NCBI GenBank assembly: GCA_035447925.1
Contig: DAOTHY010000081.1
Location: forward strand, 1-8,635
Length of the DNA stretch: 8,635 nt
Direction of reading: 5' to 3'
DNA from: JASUTC01 sp035447925
GTDB taxonomy: Bacteria > Thermotogota > Thermotogae > MWEM01
Part shown: in pieces, positions 1 to 6,978 of the stretch
Numbering within the stretch: the first letter of the stretch is position 1
Layout: every line of letters begins with the position of its first letter
Notes under the pieces: model-generated
Told to the model about the DNA's origin: nothing
The model's database searches: none
What the model saw: the letters and a program-made list of their open reading frames with translations, nothing else
Translations under genes and position numbers: made by a program

Positions 1-43
1 TCCCCTTAAAATGTTCGTTTATTTTGTTATCTAATTCGGACAT
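1..43 (-). CDS. brxL: Start of a BrxL-like gene (first 14 codons only)
   Basis: After the coiled-coil gene, GGAGG (54-50) lies six bases before ATG 43-41, and an open frame runs off the left edge as MSELDNKINEHFKG. From memory, BrxL proteins (Lon-like AAA+ component of type 1 and type 4 BREX) begin with a very similar segment, roughly LDxxLNEHFPGKVVRKDL. The match covers only about a dozen residues, so the gene start is well supported by the ribosome binding site and spacing (24 bases after the upstream stop), but the family call is tentative. If right, the protein would be a ring-forming ATPase involved in phage DNA exclusion. Confidence 0.5.
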   Translation of the reverse strand, partial: MSELDNKINEHFKG

Positions 44-49
44 GATTGA

Positions 50-54
50 CCTCC
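50..54 (-). promoter_or_regulatory. Ribosome binding site of the BrxL-like gene
   Basis: GGAGG, six bases upstream of ATG 43, in the 24-base gap after the coiled-coil gene. It is the main evidence that a real gene begins at the left edge. Confidence 0.65.
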
Positions 55-67
55 ATATAACCAATTC

Positions 68-1357
68 TCAAAACAACACCGACAGTAACAACACAGTCAC
101 AGTCATTCCCATTACCATCATATTGATAATCAACATCCATTTATTGACTTTGAGACTTTTATCCAAACCATTTTTATCATCTTCAATTAGATCTTTTACT
201 TTAAGCTGTTCCTGATGCGCTGTCTCTATTTCAGACAACTTTTTTTCCAAGTCACTTTTTACCTGTTCGCTAAACAGCTCCATTTCGCTGATAGCGGTAT
301 CCCTTTGTTTTAAAAGAGTTTGTTTTCCTTCTTTTAGATAATCTTGAATTTCTGCAGATCTTTGGTTCAATTGTTCTACTGCATCATTTTCACAAAATTT
401 AATCTCAGTTTTTATTCGATCCATTTCATCGTCACCCATCGACTTGATTTGTTTCTGATGATCTTCTTCAAAAGATTTCAAATTTTGATTGAAATCATTT
501 CTGATACGTTTGATTTGATCAGGTTGTGAATCGATGTAATGGCTAAATTCTTCTATGGCTTTTTCTGTCGTTTCTCGAATATTGTCAAATTCTTTTTTTG
601 CAGCTTCAACAAAAGCATCCAGTTCATCTGAACGTTCTCTAATTTCCTGCCACTTTTCTTCAGAACGCTGCATCGACTCCTGTACAATTAGCAACTCTGA
701 GTTTTGCCGATCAATCTCTTGAGCATTTTGAAGCAATGAATTTTGAATATCCGTTTTTTGAGTCATGAATGCATCAATTTTTTCTACTTTTTTACTAATT
801 TGGAAGTCTTCAAGATTATGTTGCCTGCGCTCCAATTCACTCGTTTTTTCAGCACTATTTTTAAGGCCCTCTTCAATGTTGTTCGATTTTTCCTCACAAT
901 ACCGGATTTGCTCTGCCAATTTAGCCTTTGTCTCTCCTGTATTAGATAAACGATCGTTCAGAGCTACTAAATCTTCTTCACAAGACACTTCAAAATCCAA
1001 CAATCTGCTTTCTATCTCTTCAATACTCATGTTGATCTTCTCAGACAAGGATTGGAAATTCGACTCAAGCTCATCGTGTCTTTGCTTATAAAAGTCAATC
1101 TTGTGAACCTTTACTATCATATCCTCTAATTGTGTTTTGTACCCCAGAATATCTTTCAAGGTATCGGCATATATGGAAATTTGCTCCACCAATCCGGCAA
1201 CACGGCCATTTAGCTGTTCAAATTCTTCCCTTTTTTCATCGATTGAACCCAACCCAGTGTTCATTTTCATCTGGATGTCGCTCACATGCTGTTTCAAATC
1301 AGAAAAGACCTGTTGTAGCTGTTCCAGTTTATTTAAAATTCTTTCATCAGCTTCCAT
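68..1357 (-). CDS. Tail-anchored coiled-coil protein
   Basis: A 429-aa protein with no enzymatic motif. Residues ~1-400 are almost entirely charged, Gln/Glu/Lys-rich helix with heptad-like spacing and very few Gly or Pro, i.e. a long, probably broken coiled coil. It ends in one hydrophobic segment, residues ~407-429 (WMLIINMM...LLLSVLF), directly at the C-terminus and preceded by Lys residues (SLKVNK). There is no signal peptide, so the likely topology is a cytoplasmic rod anchored in the membrane by its tail. The start is ATG 1357 with AAGGAG eight bases upstream, lying within the end of paralogue B; only 4 bases separate the two genes. Three scattered Cys (126, 154, 322) form no metal-binding pattern. 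I cannot assign a family, since coiled coils give misleading similarities to SMC-like and chemoreceptor proteins. Within a defence-like operon, a membrane-linked scaffold or sensor is plausible. Confidence 0.85.
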   Translation of the reverse strand: MEADERILNKLEQLQQVFSDLKQHVSDIQMKMNTGLGSIDEKREEFEQLNGRVAGLVEQISIYADTLKDILGYKTQLEDMIVKVHKIDFYKQRHDELESNFQSLSEKINMSIEEIESRLLDFEVSCEEDLVALNDRLSNTGETKAKLAEQIRYCEEKSNNIEEGLKNSAEKTSELERRQHNLEDFQISKKVEKIDAFMTQKTDIQNSLLQNAQEIDRQNSELLIVQESMQRSEEKWQEIRERSDELDAFVEAAKKEFDNIRETTEKAIEEFSHYIDSQPDQIKRIRNDFNQNLKSFEEDHQKQIKSMGDDEMDRIKTEIKFCENDAVEQLNQRSAEIQDYLKEGKQTLLKQRDTAISEMELFSEQVKSDLEKKLSEIETAHQEQLKVKDLIEDDKNGLDKSLKVNKWMLIINMMVMGMTVTVLLLSVLF

Positions 1358-1361
1358 GTTT

Positions 1362-2798
1362 TCAACTCCTTTTTTCGAAAGCCAAGTACCTTTTTCTCAA
1401 CTGCTCGATTAATTCCTTGGGATATTCCTCTCCCCATGAAAATTCATCCCATTCATAGCCGGACAATCGGATAAGTGGTCTACCCTGATAAACCAATTTG
1501 TTGACAAGATTTAGCATATTAAGTTTGGAAGCCTCCAAACTGTCTAATGGGTGTTTTTCTGCCGGCTCCATACGAAGAATCTTTAGAAAGATACACATAA
1601 GCGATTCAGATAACGTATTCACACGTTGAAAAAACTCATCATAATCTTTTTCTTCTCTGCCAGTGTATTCAGACAAGGTTTGATCAGATTCCTTTGACGG
1701 ATTGGCATTGTCCACAATCTTCGCCGTTTCTTCAGCGTATTCAAATGATTCTGAGGTCTTGGTATGATAATCCTCCCGAAGAATGATCGCTTTGATTTCA
1801 GAGAGAAGATCCAGTCCTTTCATCACCTTTTCCTCAAAAGCTTCATAAAGCGTCTCAGCCTCATTTTCATCTTCAATTGGAGATTCTACTTTTTCTTCCA
1901 TATCCTTAATATTGGGCTCTTTGGGAACAGCCACAACATCTTCCGGAGGAATCTCGAATGTTGAAAGTTTATCTTTGAATAACTCCTCAGGCTGTTGTCC
2001 ATGAATTTTCTTCAAGCTGTCAATATCCATATGAGATGTTATCGATACTGTTTCATCTGCCACTGTTTCCGAACGACTATCATCTATCTCTGAAAAACGC
2101 CCCTGTAAATAAACATATTCCAGTGCATTTTCCAAATCATTTTTATAAATGGCATTAAAAAGATTTCTGATGATCAATAATAAAATCCCATAGTAATAGC
2201 GCTTAAAAGACGGGTCGTGAATTGAATTAATGAGCTGATCATCATCTTGAGATATGAAAACCGACAGTTTATCAGGAAATACAAAATGAATCTTTAAAGT
2301 CTGATACTTCCGCTCATATGTACACTGAAAATCGTTGCCATAGAAGAAATCATGAGGAATATTTCTAATGACCTTTAAAAAAAACCAGACAACACCCTCG
2401 GCCTCTTTATTGGCATATTGACGATACAGCTTCTCCACCTGATTTATTTCACCGAAAGATTTCTTTGACAGTTTTTTCCGCCATTCTTCCATTCTTTTCT
2501 CATTTCTCGTAACGATTCTCCGATTCGCCTCTTCAACCTCCGCAACATCCCGAGCATATTTCTTTTCAATAAATTCTCTTCGAATCGATTCGTTGGCAAA
2601 ATAAACCGAAAAATCCTCATCATAACGTTTCAGATAAGTCTCTTCATCAAAGGATGGTATCGACTTCAATTTCTCAAGAACCGGCTGGTTGCTGTCGAAC
2701 CCCTCCTGACGAAGTAGTTCATCAAAATACAGGACACGATAAAATTCCAGAGATTCCAATAACGCCTTTTCCATTCTGCTTTTCCCTATTTTATTCAT
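1362..2798 (-). CDS. Paralogue B: second Mrr-associated-type protein, divergent middle
   Basis: A 478-aa soluble protein starting at ATG with GGAG eight bases upstream. It is collinear with the 485-aa protein at both ends. IPSFDEETYLKRYDEDFS (47-64) matches IPEFNEELYLKKFGKDFS. LYRQYANKEAEGVVWFFLKVIRNIPH (124-149) matches LYTAYSEGKAQAVLWFFNKVLLNIPH. LKIHFVFPDK (168-177) matches LKLKFVFPDK. At the C-terminus RPLIRLSG and WGEEYPKEL (440-463) match TPLIKISG and WGEDYPSEL. The middle (~240-385) is unalignable by eye and strongly acidic, probably flexible. No nuclease, methylase or ATPase motif is seen. The last bases, including the stop, carry the AAGGAG site of the coiled-coil gene that follows, so the two are translated together. 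Role unknown; a paralogous adaptor that binds a different partner from paralogue A is an inference from the conserved ends and changed centre. Confidence 0.85.
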   Translation of the reverse strand: MNKIGKSRMEKALLESLEFYRVLYFDELLRQEGFDSNQPVLEKLKSIPSFDEETYLKRYDEDFSVYFANESIRREFIEKKYARDVAEVEEANRRIVTRNEKRMEEWRKKLSKKSFGEINQVEKLYRQYANKEAEGVVWFFLKVIRNIPHDFFYGNDFQCTYERKYQTLKIHFVFPDKLSVFISQDDDQLINSIHDPSFKRYYYGILLLIIRNLFNAIYKNDLENALEYVYLQGRFSEIDDSRSETVADETVSITSHMDIDSLKKIHGQQPEELFKDKLSTFEIPPEDVVAVPKEPNIKDMEEKVESPIEDENEAETLYEAFEEKVMKGLDLLSEIKAIILREDYHTKTSESFEYAEETAKIVDNANPSKESDQTLSEYTGREEKDYDEFFQRVNTLSESLMCIFLKILRMEPAEKHPLDSLEASKLNMLNLVNKLVYQGRPLIRLSGYEWDEFSWGEEYPKELIEQLRKRYLAFEKRS

Positions 2799-2852
2799 GA
2801 TGATGACTCCTTTTACGGTTTTTTTCTGTGAGATCCATCATTTTCTGGGCAC

Positions 2853-2896
2853 AAAAAAACCAACAACTTTTTAATGCCGTTTTAATCATTCGTTGG
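2853..2896 (-). terminator. Weak terminator-like hairpin with T-run
   Basis: On the minus strand CCAACGA (2896-2890) can pair with TTGTTGG (2866-2860), seven pairs including one G-U. The loop of about 23 bases holds a small ATG/CAT inner stem, and seven T residues follow (2859-2853). The long loop and A/T-rich stem make it weak. It could reduce read-through from the helicase gene, or act in the leader if the promoter at 2944-2916 is used. The rest of the 119-bp gap (2799-2918) shows only the ribosome binding site of paralogue B. Confidence 0.3.
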
Positions 2897-2915
2897 GTCG
2901 GACCCTTGTTAGGAT

Positions 2916-2944
2916 ATTCTAATTGCATTTAAAAGAATTCCCAA
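2916..2944 (-). promoter_or_regulatory. Candidate sigma-70-type promoter before paralogue B
   Basis: TTGGGA (2944-2939) and TAGAAT (2921-2916) are separated by exactly 17 bases, a fair match to -35/-10 consensus (4/6 and 5/6). They lie at the very end of the helicase gene, ahead of the only sizeable gap in the operon. Chance matches are common in AT-rich DNA, so this is only a candidate for separate expression of the last genes. Confidence 0.3.
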
Positions 2945-5099
2945 GAATCTCTATCACTCTTTCATCGTACAAATATTCCGTAACAAATCTTGTTTTAACC
3001 GAATAGGGGATATATTTTTCCAGTTTGTCTCCGAATAATTCGTAAATGTGATCCACAAGCTTAAAATGGCTGAAAAAGTACTCAAAAAGTGCCTCTTTGA
3101 TTGCCTTTTCCCCACTAAAAATCAATTTGGTAAATGGCACAGAATTCAATAAGCCACTCTCAGAACGAATCGTTATCTGGATAAAATTATCACTTTGGAC
3201 TTCGAACTCACATATTTCCAAAAGGCATTTGAAGAAATAATTCCCCTTATCTCCAAAATAAGTATAAATTTTTTCCAAAAAGGACTCTCCCGATTCGATT
3301 GAAGCAATATCAATGGGTTTAGAGTAATCAACCATCGCCTTGGCCTCTAATATAGCGGATTGGATAAACGGTTTGCTGAATGTTGTAATCTCCATAAGAT
3401 TGAAATAAGAGTCCACACTGTCAAACGATTGCTGTAATTTCTTTTTGATTGCTTGAGCAAAATCAAAAGAAATGGATTCTCCTCTGCTAAACCAAAAAGG
3501 AATGTTCTTTTTATTGGAACGTTCCACAACTATTTTCTTTGTTGTCTCATTGATATAATCAACTTTCCACGCCTTATTAGCTAAACTAAAATCCGACGGC
3601 TTCTTTTTTTTGAATTTATCCAGGATTTGTTCATACATAAAGTAAGAAATAGAGCCGATTTCATTACCCTTATAGGTTACTTTGTATTCTGTATCAGCAT
3701 TAAAAACCCCGACAAAATCCTTTTTGTACATAGGCCTTTCAAGGATATTCAAGAGCTCTGTAGAGGGAATATAAGATTTGTCTTCCTTAGAAATGTAATC
3801 TTTATCCACTAAAAAACTAAAAATATCCTTTAAGCTATCGCTTTCATTAAGCTTGCTAAAACAAAATACATTGAGAAAACACTCTAAATCAGAAGAAGAA
3901 AGCCTCTGATTCTCATAAATGAAAGACAACATTTGATGGGCAAAGATTTGCGGACAATAGGAGTACAATTCGATGGACTCTACTGAACCAATTTCCAGCA
4001 TATAATGAATGCCCAAAATTTTAAAAATTTGATCAGGACGGGTTTTATCAAAAGTGATCCAGCACTTTGGATTCGATGATAGTCTTCCACTTCGACCCAA
4101 ACGTTGTAAAAAAGATGATGCTGAATTTGGAACATCCAAAAAAAAGACTTGATCAATATCACCGATATCGATCCCAAGCTCTAACGTGGAAGTCGCAATC
4201 ACCACTTGAATTTTACTTTTTTTAAACGAACTTTCCACGGTTTGTCTGATTTCTTTTCCTACAGATGCATGATGAACTTCCACCTTGATATCCATTTCCG
4301 ATAAGGCATTGGCAAACGATTCCACTTTACTTTTCGAATGGGCAAAGACAAGAAATTTTTTCTTTGAATCTGCTTGAAGTTGCATCTGAATGACCTTTTC
4401 CAAAGATATTTGATCCTCAGCTTCAATAATCCTGATGTCACGTTTGATTTGTCCATTCTCAGAAACAACGACCTTTTTCAAAGAAGAGTCATTGCTACAT
4501 AAAAAATCAAGAATATCTCCTTTATTTTCAACAGTCGCTGACAACCCTATTCTAATGGGAACAGATTCAGAATAACGGCTCACACGGTTAATTAGGCTAA
4601 TTAACTGATAACCACGTGGTGAAGTAGCAAAATAGTGAATTTCATCAACGATGATATATTCAATCTGTTTAAAGATTTCCTGATTATCAGTTTTTTGGGT
4701 AGTCAAAAGACTTTCAAGGGACTCCGGTGTAATGATGAGAATATTTGTATCATCGAGCGATTTAAATTTTTCATTGTATTTCACATCACCATGCCAGGGT
4801 GAGGATACAAGTCCCAAGGGGGTTGCAAAATTCAAGATCCGCAAATTCAAATCATTGATCAGTGCTTTTAAGGGAGCTAAATACAAAACCCTTAAACCAC
4901 TTAATTTCGAAGTGAGCATATTGTTGAAAATCGGCAAAAGGGCAGCTTCCGTCTTACCGGAAGCGGTACCGGAAACGATCAATGTATTGTTTTTATCCGA
5001 TATGGGGTTAAAAGCCTTTTTTTGAATGTCTCGCAAATCCTTCCATTTGAGATTTTGAGTGAGACATTTTTCAAGTCGGGGATTCAGTTTATAGGCCAT
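2919..5099 (-). CDS. brxHI: Lhr-type SF2 DEAD/DEAH helicase, BrxHI-like
   Basis: An ATP-dependent nucleic-acid helicase of 726 aa from ATG 5099. All SF2 motifs are present (numbering from that Met): Q-motif-like WKDLRDIQ (19-26), motif I SGTASGKT (43-50), Ia LAPLKAL (75-81), Ib TPESLESLL (124-132), motif II DEIH (152-155), III SAT (187-189), IV FLVFAHSKSK (249-258), V IATSTLELGIDIGD (301-314) and VI QRLGRSGR (332-339). After the RecA domains, GSISYFMYEQIL...KAWKVDYINE...IPFWFSRG (~482-540) matches the layout of the Lhr-associated region (IGT...F.L.G..W.V...PxW.G). A TTG at 5108 overlapping the ATPase stop would add three residues. I prefer the ATG five bases after that stop, although neither start has a clear ribosome binding site, which suggests reinitiation after the ATPase gene. 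The adjacent BrxD-like ATPase is the basis for calling it BrxHI. Confidence 0.9.
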   Translation of the reverse strand: MAYKLNPRLEKCLTQNLKWKDLRDIQKKAFNPISDKNNTLIVSGTASGKTEAALLPIFNNMLTSKLSGLRVLYLAPLKALINDLNLRILNFATPLGLVSSPWHGDVKYNEKFKSLDDTNILIITPESLESLLTTQKTDNQEIFKQIEYIIVDEIHYFATSPRGYQLISLINRVSRYSESVPIRIGLSATVENKGDILDFLCSNDSSLKKVVVSENGQIKRDIRIIEAEDQISLEKVIQMQLQADSKKKFLVFAHSKSKVESFANALSEMDIKVEVHHASVGKEIRQTVESSFKKSKIQVVIATSTLELGIDIGDIDQVFFLDVPNSASSFLQRLGRSGRLSSNPKCWITFDKTRPDQIFKILGIHYMLEIGSVESIELYSYCPQIFAHQMLSFIYENQRLSSSDLECFLNVFCFSKLNESDSLKDIFSFLVDKDYISKEDKSYIPSTELLNILERPMYKKDFVGVFNADTEYKVTYKGNEIGSISYFMYEQILDKFKKKKPSDFSLANKAWKVDYINETTKKIVVERSNKKNIPFWFSRGESISFDFAQAIKKKLQQSFDSVDSYFNLMEITTFSKPFIQSAILEAKAMVDYSKPIDIASIESGESFLEKIYTYFGDKGNYFFKCLLEICEFEVQSDNFIQITIRSESGLLNSVPFTKLIFSGEKAIKEALFEYFFSHFKLVDHIYELFGDKLEKYIPYSVKTRFVTEYLYDERVIEILGNSFKCN

Positions 5100-5104
5100 G
5101 GGTT

Positions 5105-6385
5105 TCAAAAGAGCTTGTTAAATAATTCATCTTTGTCTGATTTCTCAATCTTTTCTTCATTATCCAGCTTTAAAATTTCTTCCAAATCGGATATTAGATC
5201 CCTTTCATCTTCAGATTCAAAATAATCGGCAACGGAATCCAATGAATTGATTACATCCTTGATAAAATTCCTCGCATCCATATTTAAAGTATTATCAAAA
5301 CTCGTGTTTCTTCTCTTTAAAAACGCCCACAAATTCTCTGAAAGCATATCATGATTGTCATAGACAAAATGATAGGTATCAAAATACCTTTTATAAATTT
5401 CATTAAATAACTCTTCATATTCAGTTTCTGTAAGATTTGACATGACAATCTTCGAGGATTGAGAATTTTGCTTATTATCGCCAATTGCAAATCGTTCATA
5501 AAGAGCTGTATAACTTTTTACGCCTTTTCTTGAATCTTCCAACCATTCTTCTGTGGACAATAAAACACCATAGAGCCCTTTTGTATGACCCTCAAGGAGA
5601 AGATCCCAAAATTCTCTTAAGAAATTATAAGTTTTATCAATAATATCTCTTCTTGATTTTGTGATCGTTTCAAGTTCATCCAGGATAATGACCATTCCCG
5701 GGACTCCGATACCTTTGATAAAAAAACCAAAATCCCTGAGAAACATAAGGCCGTTATTATCAAAGAAAACCCGGAAATCATAGTTATTTTTAAGAATCCT
5801 TTTATCCACCTTATCGCCTTTTAAATAACCAATAAGGGGATCGTAATCGATATTCTTTATCTTACAGAACAAAAAAGAGGCTGCAAAATCAATAAATGTA
5901 TCACTTTTAATGATATTTTTCCGCTTTAAATAGTCTCTTATTTGTTCAATAGAATTAGGTTCAATCCCATTGTGAAATGCCTTCATTTCGTCTTCAGCCC
6001 ATGCACTCATAATAAACTCGATGGGGTTCCGTCCCTCGTCGATGCCGTTCATCTTTAGATTTCGAATAATAGAAATAAAAAAATCATCCTGCTTATAAAT
6101 CGTCTGATAATCTTTTTTACTGAGTACAGAAACCAGCATCCCGTTTTTCTTTGCGCTGAAACTGATATATTTTCCCAAGGTGGACTTTCCGCCCCCGTAA
6201 TCGGCCAGGAATAATCTGCACTTACTGGTCTCAGACGTTAAGATGTTATCGATATCCCGCTCAATTGCCTTTTTCTCCATTTCCCTGCCTTTAAAAATAT
6301 AGGGGACATACTTTTCCGAAAAAGAAGTTCCCCCTCTAAGAGATTCAAAAAGGTTCTTGAAATCAGGCACAAATCCTTTATTCAC
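5105..6385 (-). CDS. brxD: BrxD-like P-loop ATPase (BREX ATP-binding protein family)
   Basis: A 426-aa ATPase. The Walker A loop is LADYGGGKST (residues 60-69), with Ala61 where a canonical GxxxxGKS/T has Gly. Walker B is MVIILDELET (231-240, D236/E237), and LLSTEEWLED (275-284) sits where a sensor segment is expected. The N-terminal FKGREMEKKAIERDI is the usual lead-in of the DUF2791/BrxC-BrxD P-loop family, in which GDYGSGKS is the common Walker A form. The length is close to what I recall for BrxD. The start is GTG (6385), preceded by a strong AAGGAGGGGG stretch, and overlaps the previous gene by 8 bases. The next gene, an Lhr-type helicase, begins at the stop codon. In type 2 and type 6 BREX, BrxD is paired with helicase BrxHI in this way. 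The expected role is ATP-driven work with the helicase on invading DNA; the molecular mechanism is not known to me. Confidence 0.85.
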   Translation of the reverse strand: MNKGFVPDFKNLFESLRGGTSFSEKYVPYIFKGREMEKKAIERDIDNILTSETSKCRLFLADYGGGKSTLGKYISFSAKKNGMLVSVLSKKDYQTIYKQDDFFISIIRNLKMNGIDEGRNPIEFIMSAWAEDEMKAFHNGIEPNSIEQIRDYLKRKNIIKSDTFIDFAASFLFCKIKNIDYDPLIGYLKGDKVDKRILKNNYDFRVFFDNNGLMFLRDFGFFIKGIGVPGMVIILDELETITKSRRDIIDKTYNFLREFWDLLLEGHTKGLYGVLLSTEEWLEDSRKGVKSYTALYERFAIGDNKQNSQSSKIVMSNLTETEYEELFNEIYKRYFDTYHFVYDNHDMLSENLWAFLKRRNTSFDNTLNMDARNFIKDVINSLDSVADYFESEDERDLISDLEEILKLDNEEKIEKSDKDELFNKLF

Positions 6386-6962
6386 TGAAAATCCCCCTCC
6401 TTACCTTGATATTCAAGTACAAATTTGATTTTTCTGGTGTGATATAGAGCTTATATTGGTTTGAAGAAGTCCGTCCTTTCTTCGCTTCAAAGCCCAAAAG
6501 GTAGAAATAGGAACAAAAAACAGTTTTAGCCTCATCCCTGTTGATCTTTCCAAATTGTTCCACATATCGAAAAGTGGCATTAAGAAAGTCTTCGATCCGC
6601 AAATACTCCAAATCACTCATCGATGCGATCATATTCATTCCACATTGAAACAAATCCACATATTGATTGATCAACTGATCCACTTGGAAAAGATAGTCCT
6701 GCAAAAGCCTCTCAACTGTTAAGTAATAGCGCCTGTAAGTGCCCTTTTTAAGACCATATTTCTTACAATAGAATTGATCATCCTCTAACACTCTGACCAT
6801 GTATTTGTCGTAAATCGCCTCAAACGCAGCCTTAATGGCATTGAAATCCGAATTCTTCTGCACAGCAAAATTCTTTTCCAACGCTTTATTGATCATTTTT
6901 TCATATTTTGAATAATGCTTACCAAAAATCTGCAGTAAATATTGCTCAGTCTTTGTATTCAA
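6378..6962 (-). CDS. Small helical protein of unknown function (possible winged-helix end)
   Basis: A 194-aa protein that I do not recognise. It is mainly alpha-helical by composition, with aromatic-rich segments such as DDQFYCKKYGLKKGTYRRYY (residues ~61-80) and a long helix ~82-115. The C-terminal ~50 residues (FGKINRDEAKTVFCSYFYLL, then basic and beta-like KLYITPEKSNLYLNIKVRR) could form a small winged-helix-like fold, which is a guess. The only usable start in this frame is TTG at 6962, because an in-frame TGA lies three codons upstream (6971-6969). A better placed ATG at 6969 is in another frame (see findings). The gene begins 14 bases after paralogue A stops, and its end overlaps the GTG start of the BrxD-like ATPase by 8 bases, so translation is probably coupled. 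Its fixed place before the ATPase suggests a partner subunit. Confidence 0.75.
   Translation of the reverse strand: MNTKTEQYLLQIFGKHYSKYEKMINKALEKNFAVQKNSDFNAIKAAFEAIYDKYMVRVLEDDQFYCKKYGLKKGTYRRYYLTVERLLQDYLFQVDQLINQYVDLFQCGMNMIASMSDLEYLRIEDFLNATFRYVEQFGKINRDEAKTVFCSYFYLLGFEAKKGRTSSNQYKLYITPEKSNLYLNIKVRRGIFSE
6396..6402 (-). promoter_or_regulatory. Strong ribosome binding site for the GTG-started ATPase gene
   Basis: AAGGAGG, continued by further G residues, lies inside the last codons of the 194-aa gene, about 10 bases before GTG 6385. No in-frame ATG is near, so this site supports the GTG start. Confidence 0.7.
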
Positions 6963-6973
6963 AATCCATCACA

Positions 6974-6978
6974 CCCTT
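6974..6978 (-). promoter_or_regulatory. Ribosome binding site of the 194-aa gene (decides start)
   Basis: AAGGG followed by TG overlaps the TAA stop of paralogue A. It lies 4 bases before an out-of-frame ATG (6969-6967) and 11 bases before the in-frame TTG (6962-6960). The spacing is rather short for the ATG and long for the TTG, so the site does not settle the start by itself. Confidence 0.45.

Noticed and set aside
68..1357. SMC/Rad50-like ATPase or ZorA-like motor component
   Set aside because: No Walker A or ABC signature, only one membrane segment and that at the extreme C-terminus; similarity would rest on coiled-coil composition alone.
24..1458. Plus-strand open frames opposite the coiled-coil gene
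   Set aside because: They lie antisense to a strongly supported gene, are short, rich in Ser/Phe as expected for the mirror of a charged helix, and lack ribosome binding sites in the right place.
2919..5099. Hachiman HamB-type or type I restriction helicase
   Set aside because: The Lhr-type motifs (TASGKTEAA, DEIH, QRLGRSGR), the Lhr-like region after the RecA domains and the BrxD-like neighbour fit BrxHI better.
6946..6969. Seven-codon micro-ORF MDFEYKD as a regulatory leader peptide
   Set aside because: Its ATG and ribosome binding site are good, but it is more simply explained as the displaced start of the 194-aa gene; no attenuator structure follows.
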